64,000 nt of DNA, from the NCBI RefSeq assembly GCF_000812685.1, contig NZ_JWIF01000056.1, forward strand, positions 1 to 64,000, in the 5' to 3' direction. The notes under the pieces were generated by a model. It was not told the origin of the DNA and made no database searches. It worked only from the letters and a program-made list of their open reading frames with translations. Source of the DNA: Halocynthiibacter namhaensis (GTDB lineage Bacteria; Pseudomonadota; Alphaproteobacteria; Rhodobacterales; Rhodobacteraceae). Positions 1-12,364 of this stretch are shown here, in pieces (the first letter of the stretch is position 1; each line of letters opens with the position of its first letter). Both the position numbers and the translations under genes were made by a program.

Positions 1-129
1 ATGTAGAAACTCCCTTCAAATCTATCAGGAAGCAAAATCTCACAGAAGAAACTAACATGCTATGTGGGGTCAGCGCACGGCATCCAGTTTACCGCTTACT
101 TTACAGTTCTGGAGATACTTCAGGGGTGC

Positions 130-174
130 ACAAAAAGACCCGCGATCGTATTTCTACGACGCGGGTTTTTTTTG
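130..174 (-). terminator. Intrinsic terminator of the rRNA operon
   Basis: A GC-rich hairpin (arms about 138-150 and 155-167, tip TTTC) is followed on the minus strand by the run complementary to the A-rich 132-137 stretch; a T run also flanks the other side, so it could work in both directions. It lies about 40 bases beyond the 5S gene in the direction of rRNA transcription, so it most likely ends that operon. Positions 1-129 show no gene I can support; no tRNA-fMet is seen after 5S. Confidence 0.75.
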
Positions 175-200
175 TTTGATATCGTTTTGAGAGGATCTAA

Positions 201-346
201 TTGGCTTCTTACTAGGTTTGGCGGTGACCTACTCTCCCACGCCTTAAGACGCAGTACCATCGGCGCGACAGTGCTTAACTGCCGAGATCGGAACGGGATC
301 GGGTGTTTCACTTGTGCTATGACCACCAAACCGAGAAAGAAGCCAA
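201..346 (-). other. 5S rRNA precursor processing stem
   Basis: Bases 201-210 (ttggcttctt) and 337-346 (aagaagccaa) are exact reverse complements flanking the 5S gene, giving a 10-bp stem in the precursor. Double-stranded flanks of this kind are normal entry sites for ribonucleases that mature 5S rRNA. Confidence 0.6.
216..330 (-). rRNA. rrf: 5S ribosomal RNA
   Basis: The minus strand carries the typical bacterial 5S sequence, including the CCGAUCCCGUUCCGA core and a 3' segment GUAGGUCACCGCCAAACC that pairs with the 5' start. Length is about 115 nt. It is the last gene of the 16S-Ile-Ala-23S-5S operon. A 10-bp perfect inverted repeat flanks it (201-210 with 337-346) and would form the processing stem of the precursor. 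Ends are placed by eye. Confidence 0.95.
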
Positions 347-450
347 AATATCAACTGTTGTCCGTGTGTTAAGCTATACTAATGTATAGTGTATGCTTTT
401 TGATTGGTCCTGAGGAGGCTTTGTCTGCCTTCTACTGGATCAAATCAAGC

Positions 451-3263
<2,813 letters not shown>

Positions 3264-3601
3264 GCTTGATTTGATCCAGAAGAAGTCAGACTTCTTCTGC
3301 GGCCAACCCCCTTTTGAAAAGGTTAGCCATTAATCAAAAGTCATACTTTATTCTTTCCCGCCTGGCTTGCGCCAGACTGCCTAACACTGGTTCAGGGTGC
3401 TAGGACTTGGGTTAGTGTACTTGACTTGGACAACATTGCTTTTTCAACGATGCATACACAACAGAACCTCGGAGAAGGTAACTGCATGCTTGCCAGAACA
3501 AAGACCTAAGTCCTTGATCAAGCACATGTTGAGATCAATTCGCTTACTCGCGACTGATCAACAGTGTTGATATTTTGATTCTCTCTAAACGATGTCAATA
3601 A

Positions 3602-3627
3602 GTTAGAAACTTCAGGAAGTTTCTAAC
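3602..3627 (-). other. Strong hairpin in the 16S-23S spacer
   Basis: Arms 3602-3613 and 3616-3627 are perfect reverse complements (12 bp, 2-base centre). A second hairpin, with arms around gcgcatccc and gggtgcgc, follows at 3641-3660. Both lie in the spacer between tRNA-Ala and 23S; apart from these hairpins the roughly 450-base spacer holds no gene. Confidence 0.5.
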
Positions 3628-3727
3628 AAAAAGCGAGACAGCGCATCCCGAAGGGTGCGCGTTCGCTTCGTCCAATTGGACGTTCAAACATTCAGTGAAT
3701 GCTTGAAGATCTAATTGTATTGGGTTT

Positions 3728-3803
3728 TGGTGGAGCGTATCGGGATCGAACCGATGACCCCCTGCTTGCAAAGCAGGTGCTCTCCCATCTGAGCTAACGC
3801 CCC
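3728..3803 (-). tRNA. tRNA-Ala (anticodon TGC)
   Basis: A 76-nt tRNA on the minus strand starts GGGGCGUUAGCUCAGAUGGG and has the anticodon loop UUUGCAA (anticodon UGC), a T-loop GGUUCGAUCC and an encoded 3' CCA. It lies in the 16S-23S spacer, downstream of tRNA-Ile in transcription order, as is usual in this group. Confidence 0.97.
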
Positions 3804-3893
3804 AAGCGTATCGCAGAGCGATGCGCGTTGCCCGGCAGGGTATTCGCTATGCGAATGTCCCGAGAGGGCGGGTATTTATTCTTATCTTGATGC

Positions 3894-3927
3894 GCTCTCG
3901 TGCGCTTTTCTTACAGAAAAGCCACTG
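3894..3927 (-). repeat. Spacer hairpin repeat, copy 1
   Basis: A 34-base element, GCTCTCGTGCGCTTTT, then 7 variable bases, then AAAAGCCACTG. It recurs at 4134-4167 with the same length. The CTTTT and AAAAG parts pair as a small hairpin. The two copies flank tRNA-Ile in the rRNA spacer. Confidence 0.6.
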
Positions 3928-3951
3928 ACGCGACCATCTTGCGAAGCAAAA

Positions 3952-4028
<77 letters not shown>

Positions 4029-4133
4029 ATAGCGTTCTCTGGCTACGCCAGAAACGCGGAAGTGCAAACAGCGTATTGCAAAGCAATGCGCGAGTTGCAC
4101 GGGATAGCAACACAGATGTGAGGCAACACTTAT

Positions 4134-4167
4134 GCTCTCGTGCGCTTTTGCGATGCAAAAGCCACTG
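4134..4167 (-). repeat. Spacer hairpin repeat, copy 2
   Basis: This is the second copy of the element at 3894-3927, between tRNA-Ile and 16S. In this copy the hairpin is longer (CTTTTGC, loop GAT, GCAAAAG). It is followed by an 11-bp hairpin with one mismatch and a GAA tip at 4174-4198. Confidence 0.6.
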
Positions 4168-4335
4168 TCGCATGTTGCTATTGCGAAGCAATAACAACTT
4201 TCTGAAGAGATATGAGGACGGATTGGTTCAAACAATATCCTAAGATATTGCGATGTGCGATCTCCAAAGGAGAGATCGACTTTTATGCTAAGTGTTTCAC
4301 GAAGTTAGCGAACTAACCTACTAGAAACATCCTTA

Positions 4336-5803
<1,468 letters not shown>

Positions 5804-6072
5804 TGAAAAGCTATTACTAGCTTATCCCTGACGTTCGAACCTCTGCACATATAGCAATCCAACCGACTAAAGTTGGATCATTATTCACATCCAGCACTGC
5901 AAAGTACCGGATGTATTCTCTGTTTGTTGTGCTTCAGTTTACAAAGTAAACAAAAGCCGTCCAAACAGTGAAGCTGACTATCCATAATCGATCCAGTCAC
6001 AAGTGACCTTCTCTAGGTAGTTGACATATATGTGCAGTATGTTTGTTCATCGAAATGAACCAAACCGCCCAC

Positions 6073-6106
6073 ATATCTCTTCAGATATTAGCAATTTCAA
6101 AGAGCG
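6073..6106 (-). promoter_or_regulatory. rRNA leader boxA-like element and hairpin
   Basis: On the minus strand the 16S leader contains CGCTCTTTGAAATTG (6092-6106), which resembles boxA, the NusB/NusE-bound antitermination signal of rRNA leaders. It is followed by a 6-bp hairpin ATATCT-GAAG-AGATAT (6073-6088). The match is by eye to the TGCTCTTT core. Confidence 0.5.
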
Positions 6107-6149
6107 TGGAAACCGAAGCTTCCGAAAGGCAAATCACTGCCAGAGCGCC

Positions 6150-6178
6150 TTAATACTTAAGGCACGCTAGCCCGTCAA
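6150..6178 (-). promoter_or_regulatory. Candidate rRNA operon promoter
   Basis: The minus strand reads TTGACG (6173-6178), a 17-base spacer, then TATTAA (6150-6155), close to the sigma-70 consensus. An A/T-rich tract lies directly upstream (about 6180-6200), as an UP element would. A GC-rich discriminator follows. The start site would be about 340 nt before mature 16S. The -10 lies inside a perfect inverted repeat, GCCTTAA-TAC-TTAAGGC (6147-6163). Confidence 0.6.
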
Positions 6179-6199
6179 CCTTCAAATTTCTAACTTCAC

Positions 6200-6609
6200 T
6201 TCAGTGCCTTGCGACCCCTCCGCTGCCCCGCCAGATCGTCGCTTGTTAGCGTGTCGCCCTGCCGGTGAAGTGGGTTCTAGGGTTATACGACCAGACCCGC
6301 AACCCCTTTTTACAAAAACTTCGCAGTTTTTTCGAAAACCAACAAAACCCCTTATTTTCATACATCAAAAGCAACTTAACAAATGAATACCTCAGCCCAA
6401 ACGCAACTTTCTAACACTCCAGAAACCACGAACAACAGATTTTCCAACAGACTCACCGCAAACAACCCACGACTCGCACACCATCAAACCCCAAACACTC
6501 AGAATCCAACCAATACGAGCAGGAAACGAGTCGAAACGAGTCGCCAAAAAACAAAACCCGACTCGAAAACACAAAAATACACATCTCAAACACACTCTCA
6601 GAATCAAAA
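6200..6609. other. Non-coding, G-poor tract upstream of the rRNA operon
   Basis: From about 6300 the plus strand is made mostly of A, C and T with very few G, as in runs such as caaaaaacaaaacccgactc. Chance open frames exist on both strands, but their translations are low-complexity and the minus-strand one runs through a terminator hairpin, so I do not call a gene. A heptamer CGAGTCG occurs at 6527-6533 and 6537-6543 and inverted at 6559-6565. Confidence 0.5.
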
Positions 6610-6634
6610 AACCGCGCTCAAAAGAAGCGCGGTT
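6601..6634 (-). terminator. Intrinsic terminator downstream of the TPM gene
   Basis: On the minus strand AACCGCGCT, a 7-base loop and AGCGCGGTT (6610-6634) form a 9-bp stem followed by a T run. It lies about 150 bases past the stop of the TPM-domain gene and would end its transcript. Confidence 0.75.
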
Positions 6635-6784
6635 ACGTATTCTACTATAAAAGTGCACCAGAAATGCACTGTGGCGGCGGTTTGGGGACTTCAATCAAAC
6701 GCAATGCTGCTCACGATATACTCCCAATCTAGCGCTATACTCCGCCAATCTAGCGCTGCCCTGTTGAGATCGAAAACTTCGACA

Positions 6785-7849
6785 TCACCAGCTTCCGCTT
6801 GCCCCGCCCCCAGAAGAAGACCCACCGCCAAATGATGACCCACCAGAAGAACTGCTCGAAGAGCTTTCCGTTCTGCGCGGGATCGCTTTGGTCACTGAAT
6901 ATGTCTCGCCGCAATGGTGGCAATTGTAATCTGTACGTCTGACACCCTCAGATGAAGTCGTCGCACGCTTCAGCGTAATCGAGTCACCTTCCAGTGTACG
7001 GTAACTACAGGCACGGCAGGCGCCGAACCCACTAAACCAAGCGTGATATGCTTGGATCGTCACGTGGTCACATTGCGCGCATTTCCAAACATCGTAATCA
7101 ATGCTGTTCAAGCGTTCCTCGACCACCTGCCCGGATTTCAAATGTTTGTCGTCCCAATCCTCGCTCAGCCGGGACATCTTTGATCCATCATTGGGGCAGA
7201 TCCGAGGCTTGCTGCGCAAACGCCGCACAAACCCCACCATCGTGAGGAAAAATCCTGGAATAATCAGTGCAATCAACCAACCGATGTAGCGTTTGATAAA
7301 TCCTTGAGGGCGGTCTAGGGCTTCCGTGACCGTGCCCGGATTAAAACCCTTGGGATAAGCCCCCGTGAGATCATAGATCACCGCATTCACACCTTTACGA
7401 ATTCCTGCCGAATAGGCGCTTTGCTTGAACTCGGGGATAATGATGTTGTCGATGATGCGTTTCATCGGGTCATTCTTGCTGCGCCCATAACCCGAACCAA
7501 CCTCGATACGCATTTTGCGATCTCCACGCGATACCAACAATAATACCCCGTCATTTGCGTCAGCATTCCCAACGCCCCATGCGTTAAACAGATCCGTTGC
7601 GAAAGGCTCAATGGCACCGACATGTCCGTAGTCAGACATGTTTTGAATTGTAAGAACTGTGAACTCTATGCCCGTTTCTGCGCGCAGTTCTTCAAGAGCG
7701 GTTCGAACATAACGCTCGTCTCGTGCGGTCATAAGAGATGCGTAATCGTTGACGTAGATGTTCTCAGGGTCAGGATATGACGTCTGCCCGAAGGCTGGCG
7801 TCGTCAACAAGGCACAGAGAACCAAAATGGATTTTAACAATTTAAACAT
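6785..7849 (-). CDS. TPM-domain membrane protein with zinc-ribbon cysteines
   Basis: 354 residues. Residues 1-21 are a signal peptide (cleavage near AFG/QT), followed by a TPM domain (about 24-165), a membrane segment (about 189-208), a cysteine-rich part and a Ser/Gly tail ending GASGSW. The cysteines fall in pairs at 257/260, 278/281 and 310/313, with another at 218, as in zinc ribbons. TPM (YgcG/TLP18.3-type) domains occur in secreted or membrane-bound proteins of poorly known role; a plant relative is involved in photosystem II repair. The Ser/Gly tail is common in this family, but the zinc-ribbon block between membrane segment and tail is notable. Divergent from the amine oxidase. Exact function unknown. 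Confidence 0.8.
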   Translation of the reverse strand: MFKLLKSILVLCALLTTPAFGQTSYPDPENIYVNDYASLMTARDERYVRTALEELRAETGIEFTVLTIQNMSDYGHVGAIEPFATDLFNAWGVGNADANDGVLLLVSRGDRKMRIEVGSGYGRSKNDPMKRIIDNIIIPEFKQSAYSAGIRKGVNAVIYDLTGAYPKGFNPGTVTEALDRPQGFIKRYIGWLIALIIPGFFLTMVGFVRRLRSKPRICPNDGSKMSRLSEDWDDKHLKSGQVVEERLNSIDYDVWKCAQCDHVTIQAYHAWFSGFGACRACSYRTLEGDSITLKRATTSSEGVRRTDYNCHHCGETYSVTKAIPRRTESSSSSSSGGSSFGGGSSSGGGASGSW

Positions 7850-8126
7850 ATAACCAACATTCCAAAATACACATATTTTGCCGTCACAATCCGTTTTTCA
7901 CCCACCCCACGCAAGCGGTTTTTCAGAAAGGGATTGGGTGCGACTGACAGCTGGGCACATTTACCTGATGCAACAAGATCCTATCGGGTGGGCATGTGGT
8001 TTTCAAAGCTTACTGTACAGTTTACGTTGCCTTCGGTTGGGCCCGATTGCGCCTGCCCAAACATGTCGGCATTTATACGGCGTGGCTGGCGACACTATAC
8101 TATACGTAAGCGGTTGGGATTTTGTT

Positions 8127-9353
8127 ATGAAGAGACGTGATGTTTTGTCTGGACTGATTGGGGGCGCGACTGGTGCATTTCTACCCTGGCGCGGAGCGCA
8201 GGCACAAGAAAGCGCACAGGGCGCCTTCCTGAAAGGTTATCTTCGCACCAATTGGAGTCAGGACCCTTACGCATTTGGATCATATTCCTATGTGGCGACG
8301 GGGGCTTTGCAAAGTGATCGGGCTGCCCTCGGGGCGCCTATTGATCGCCGGATCTATTTTGCGGGGGAAGCCATTCACCCCCATCACAACAGCACAGTGC
8401 ATGCCGCTTATGAAAGCGGCATTATGACTGCCCAGGACGTTGATCGAGACACGCGCGGCCCCATCGCAGTTATTGGTGCCGGGATAAGCGGCTTGGCTTT
8501 GGCCCAGCGCTTATCTGCAAAAGGCCGATCCGTTACAGTCTTTGAAGCCCGCGATCGCATCGGCGGACGTATAGTGACCAATCGCGATCTTGGTGTGCCG
8601 CTGGATCTGGGGGCAAGCTGGATCCATGGAACGCATGATAACCCGATTGCGAACCTCGCGCAGGTTATGGACACCGCAACGGTTGCCACGGATGAGACCT
8701 ATATCATGCGTGGCGCGGGTGGGCGTCTAATGGAAGAAAGTGCGGCACCGAATTGGCTTGAGGATGTAACAACCATTCAACACAATGCAGGCGCGGCGCG
8801 TCACGACATAAACCTTCAAGCTTACATGGCGCAGACTGAATACAGTGGTGACGATGTGATTTTCTCGCAAGGCTATGAAAGCCTTCTTCCAGCCCTGGAC
8901 GGGGATTACGAGGTGAAACTGTCGTCCCCCGTCAGCGCGATTTCTCATGATGAAAATGGCGTCGTGATCACATCCAACGGCACGAACACAGAATTTGATG
9001 TTGTCGTGGTGACACTGCCCTTGGGTGTCTTGAAGGCAAACACAGTCACTTTCACCCCGGCCCTGCCGTCTGCCACGCAAAATGCGATTGCCAAACTGGG
9101 CATGGGGACGCTTGATAAACTGTACCTACAGTATGAGGAACCATTTTGGGACGAAGACATCACTTGGATTGCCACGCCTGAAAATGGGCTTCCAAAGGGG
9201 CAATTCAATCAGTGGCTAAATCTATACAAATACCTAGGGCAACCCATCATTATGGCATTTAACGGCGGACCACCTGCCCTAGCGTTATCCATGGACACGG
9301 ATGAAGAACTGATCATGAAAGCGAAACAGTCCCTGGAAGGTTCCTATTTCTAA
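8127..9353 (+). CDS. Flavin amine oxidase family protein with permuted domain order
   Basis: 408 residues from the ATG at 8127. It opens with a twin-arginine signal (MKRRDVLSG to AQAQ, residues 1-27), so it is probably exported folded. Family: FAD-dependent amine oxidases, which normally begin with the dinucleotide-binding GxGxxG and end with a GSYSY and FAGE segment. Here the C-terminal part (TNWSQDP, GSYSY at 51-55, FAGE at 78-81, AYESGIMTA) comes first. The Rossmann motif GAGISG (about 117-122) with EARDRIGGR follows, then the middle domain (PLGVLK, FNQWLN). The protein stops at KQSLEGSYF, just where the usual C-terminal segment would begin. All parts appear once. The frame is open back to 7878, but that translation does not look like protein. 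Activity is not certain. Confidence 0.75.
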   Translation: MKRRDVLSGLIGGATGAFLPWRGAQAQESAQGAFLKGYLRTNWSQDPYAFGSYSYVATGALQSDRAALGAPIDRRIYFAGEAIHPHHNSTVHAAYESGIMTAQDVDRDTRGPIAVIGAGISGLALAQRLSAKGRSVTVFEARDRIGGRIVTNRDLGVPLDLGASWIHGTHDNPIANLAQVMDTATVATDETYIMRGAGGRLMEESAAPNWLEDVTTIQHNAGAARHDINLQAYMAQTEYSGDDVIFSQGYESLLPALDGDYEVKLSSPVSAISHDENGVVITSNGTNTEFDVVVVTLPLGVLKANTVTFTPALPSATQNAIAKLGMGTLDKLYLQYEEPFWDEDITWIATPENGLPKGQFNQWLNLYKYLGQPIIMAFNGGPPALALSMDTDEELIMKAKQSLEGSYF

Positions 9354-9385
9354 CCATCCAGAGACTGAAGAAGGGGTGTTTCCAC

Positions 9386-10876
9386 TTAGCTTAGGTTTGG
9401 AAAGATCTCATCCATTGGGGTTGAGCGCCCGTTGCCCCCGACAATGCGCACATGTTTGCGGCGGATCTGACGGGGTTCTGACACGCCGACAGAATGGGCG
9501 ATGGTTTCGACCTCTTTGATCATGCCTTTGGCATAGGCCGCGACCTTTTCATATTTCGCCTCAGGCACCAGCCCCTTCTGAAAGCGTTCATCATGTGTGG
9601 TGATCCCCGTGGGGCAGGTGTTTTTGTTGCATTTCAACGCCTGGATACACCCAAGGCTGAACATAAAGCCACGGGCAGACGTGACAAAATCAGCCCCCGC
9701 CGCCAAGGCCCAAGCCACGTCACCCGGATTAACAAGCTTGCCAGAGGCGATCAGGCGAATGCGATCTTTCAGGCCGGCATCGCGCAACAAATTCGCAACC
9801 AATGGCAGGGCTTCGCGCACGGTCATACCAACGAGATCCATCAACGGCATGGGCGCTGCACCTGTTCCACCTTCACCACCATCGATGGTGATGAAATCTG
9901 GCGCACTGTCCGCGCCGCGTTGCTTAATAAGGTCGAGAAAGTCTTGCATCGGGGACAGTTCGCCAATCACAGTCTTAATGCCAACAGGCTTGCCCGTGAT
10001 GTCGCGCACGTGGTGAATGAAATCCAACAGATCTTCCCAACTGTCGACACCTTCATGCCGGTTCGGCGAAATAGAGGCCACCCCTTCCTGAATGCCGCGA
10101 ATGGCAGCAATTTCAGCGGTGACCTTTTCACCCGGAAGAATACCACCTTTGCCAGGTTTCGCCCCTTGGGCCAACTTGATCTCGAACATCCGCACGTTTT
10201 CATGTCCGGCGATCTCGCGCAGCTTGTCATCGGACAGATTGCCATCACAATCGCGCACGCCATATTTGGCCGTACCGATTTGAAAAACAATGTCGCATCC
10301 GCCTTCAAGGTGGTGCGGCGACAGGCCTCCTTCGCCCGTGTTCATCCAAACACCGGCTTTCTTCGCCCCCCGCGACAAGGCTTGCACAGCGGGTTTGGAC
10401 AGGGCACCGAAACTCATGCCAGATATATTGTATATAGACGGGGCAAGAAATGGCGTGCGCGCGCCTTCACCGATCATCAAAGGTTCGGTCTTGGCGACCT
10501 GATCATCCAAAGGCGGAAAGGCCGCGTTCACAAATATCGGCGTGCCTGGCACAGATAGGTTGCGCGTTGATCCAAATGCGATGGTGTTGCTTTCCCCACC
10601 AGAAGCCCGCGCGACCCAATCCCGTTGAGCACGGTTAAAAGGCAGCTCTTCGCGATCCATTGCAAAGAAATACTGACGGAAGAATTCGCCCAGCTCAGTG
10701 AACAAATGGCGGAAGCGCCCAATAACGGGATAGTTCCGGCGCACCGCATCCCCGGTTTGCATCCGGTCGATGACGAATAAGACCACAGCAAAGGCAGCGC
10801 CAAGGCCAATCACCAGAACAAATAGCAGCGCCAAAACCGAAAGCACTTGCCCCGCCCATTGCATGTAAATCATCAT
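9386..10876 (-). CDS. FMN-binding glutamate synthase family protein
   Basis: About 496 residues. A membrane segment (about 6-36) is followed by the FMN/3Fe-4S barrel domain of glutamate synthase: GISFGALSKPAVQALSRGA, GEGGLSPHH, KPGKGGILPG, DGGEGGTGAAP and the iron-sulfur motif CIQALKCNKNTCPTG (Cys 410, 416, 421). The glutaminase domain of true glutamate synthase is absent, so it belongs to the stand-alone, membrane-anchored members whose substrate is not settled. The frame is open to 10936; I chose the ATG at 10876 because AGGGA lies 11 bases before it. Convergent with the amine oxidase, 32 bases apart. The 265 bases upstream (10877-11141) show no other gene. Confidence 0.85.
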   Translation of the reverse strand: MMIYMQWAGQVLSVLALLFVLVIGLGAAFAVVLFVIDRMQTGDAVRRNYPVIGRFRHLFTELGEFFRQYFFAMDREELPFNRAQRDWVARASGGESNTIAFGSTRNLSVPGTPIFVNAAFPPLDDQVAKTEPLMIGEGARTPFLAPSIYNISGMSFGALSKPAVQALSRGAKKAGVWMNTGEGGLSPHHLEGGCDIVFQIGTAKYGVRDCDGNLSDDKLREIAGHENVRMFEIKLAQGAKPGKGGILPGEKVTAEIAAIRGIQEGVASISPNRHEGVDSWEDLLDFIHHVRDITGKPVGIKTVIGELSPMQDFLDLIKQRGADSAPDFITIDGGEGGTGAAPMPLMDLVGMTVREALPLVANLLRDAGLKDRIRLIASGKLVNPGDVAWALAAGADFVTSARGFMFSLGCIQALKCNKNTCPTGITTHDERFQKGLVPEAKYEKVAAYAKGMIKEVETIAHSVGVSEPRQIRRKHVRIVGGNGRSTPMDEIFPNLS

Positions 10877-11141
10877 CGGTACATCATTCCCTATATGTTT
10901 AGCGCATATGATGACGCGGGGCGTAACCGGGGGCAAGAGCCAGATCTATGCTTCACGAAAACGTCGCCGGATGTGAACAGATAGGATGAACACCTTTACA
11001 CTGAGTCACCAAGGACACATGTATTTGAAATCTCGCATGCACCCCGCAAATGCACTTGCGCCATGACATCCGATTGTAACAAGTGCACGCATAGTAACGA
11101 TTGCCCCAAATTGTCTGGGTTATGTAAAAGGATTTTTTCAA

Positions 11142-11576
11142 ATGGGCTTTAAAGAAGCTATACGCACCTGTTTGTTCGAGAAATACATCACATTTTCTGG
11201 CCGCGCATCGCGGTCTGAATATTGGTGGTTTTATTTATTTTTGGTGTTGTGCCTCGCAACGTTCGCCATCATTTTCGCTGTTGTAATGAGCATGCAGCCT
11301 TCAAACACAGCAATCGGTGTAATCTTCACAATCTTAGGGCTACCTCTTGTGGCGCTCTATATCCCTTTGATATCAGTTATGGTCCGCCGCTTCCACGATC
11401 GCGACATGTCAGGTTGGCTTGTGTTGGTCGCTATGTTGGCAGGCGCCATCCCGTATATCGGCGTACTTATCAGCATCTGGTTCTTTGTTATGACTGTCAT
11501 GAAAGGCACAGAAGGCGACAATCGATTTGGATCAGACCCACTGAAACTTGAGCATAGCGAAGATGTTTTCGCCTAA
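11142..11576 (+). CDS. DUF805 family inner-membrane protein
   Basis: 144 residues with four hydrophobic segments. The N-terminal TFSGRASRSEYWWFYLF and the later RRFHDRDMSGW are hallmarks of DUF805 (YhaH-like) proteins, small membrane proteins without an assigned activity. The ATG follows AAAAGGA. The gene stops 20 bases before the DUF4129-like gene and is probably the first member of that operon. Confidence 0.85.
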   Translation: MGFKEAIRTCLFEKYITFSGRASRSEYWWFYLFLVLCLATFAIIFAVVMSMQPSNTAIGVIFTILGLPLVALYIPLISVMVRRFHDRDMSGWLVLVAMLAGAIPYIGVLISIWFFVMTVMKGTEGDNRFGSDPLKLEHSEDVFA

Positions 11577-11596
11577 AGAACTGGTTTTTTAATCAT

Positions 11597-12364
11597 ATGA
11601 AATATCTCAGCGCCCTTTTTCTGTTTTGCCTGCTGCCTGTCAGCGGGTTCGCGCAGGACGTGGGCGGTGAGGGGGCCGAAAAATACACAATTGTTGAGAC
11701 TGTCGACGCCCCAACCAGCGAAACCTCGCGAGAGGTCACAGCCTTAACCCGAAACAGCCGAGTTACATCGGACGTCACCTATGTCAGTCAGCTGGATGGG
11801 CAGTTGGCGTCTGGACGCGCACAAGAAAACCCAAAACAGAATACCCCCCTGCCCGGACGTGAATTCAGCGTGCCATCCGGTGGCGGTATGGGCGTGATGG
11901 TCGCGTTTGTCATCATTCTGGGTGCCATATTTTTGTGGCTCAAATTTGGTGGGGCCGGCATGCTGTTGTCGCGTGAACCGTCTGAAGTGAACCCAAAACC
12001 AAGCCAGGCCCCCGATACTTGGAAAATCGCCAGCGCGGACCTGCAAAAAGGGCCGCAATCCATCTTGGACAAAATCGCGGCGATGCAAGATCGCAGCGAA
12101 GCCTTGGTTTTGCTGCTGCGTTACAGCTTATTATCAGCGTCAGAAAGCACCAGCACCCGCTTTGCACGCGCCGACACGGAACGCGGCGCATTTGAACGTT
12201 TGCCAACCCATTGGGCCCATATCCACAGCGTCGAAGCGATTTTGCGGCAAGCCGAACTGGCACATTACGGCGGGCGACCTGTAAGTGACTCGCATTTTGA
12301 CGCCGCCATTGAACTTGGGCGCACAGTGTTAAACCAAACCTCAAAAACGGGGGCGCGCGCATGA
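11597..12364 (+). CDS. Exported single-pass protein, DUF4129-like
   Basis: 255 residues: signal peptide (1-19, ending FAQ), a polar region, one membrane helix (about 97-120) and a C-terminal helical domain with RSEALVLLLRYSLL and a distal SHFDAAIELGR. This arrangement and its position before DUF4350, MoxR and DUF58 genes fit the DUF4129 component of MoxR/DUF58 gene clusters. The family call rests mainly on context. Overlaps the next gene by ATGA. Confidence 0.6.
   Translation: MKYLSALFLFCLLPVSGFAQDVGGEGAEKYTIVETVDAPTSETSREVTALTRNSRVTSDVTYVSQLDGQLASGRAQENPKQNTPLPGREFSVPSGGGMGVMVAFVIILGAIFLWLKFGGAGMLLSREPSEVNPKPSQAPDTWKIASADLQKGPQSILDKIAAMQDRSEALVLLLRYSLLSASESTSTRFARADTERGAFERLPTHWAHIHSVEAILRQAELAHYGGRPVSDSHFDAAIELGRTVLNQTSKTGARA

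Noticed and set aside
6392-6694. Open frame of 100 codons on minus in the same tract
   Set aside because: It begins in and crosses the terminator at 6610-6634; composition (Arg, Phe, Val, Cys-rich) is that of an antisense shadow.
6383-6835. Open frame of 150 codons on plus upstream of the rRNA operon
   Set aside because: Translation is a low-complexity Asn/Thr/Gln/Lys string produced by the G-poor DNA, and it runs through a terminator hairpin into the TPM gene's 3' end.
7878-8126. N-terminal extension of the amine oxidase frame
   Set aside because: The translation has no protein character, and the ATG at 8127 begins a clear Tat signal; the extension is the upstream promoter region.
9494-10558. 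354-codon plus-strand frame opposite the glutamate-synthase-like gene
   Set aside because: Antisense to a gene with a full set of family motifs; its own product shows none.
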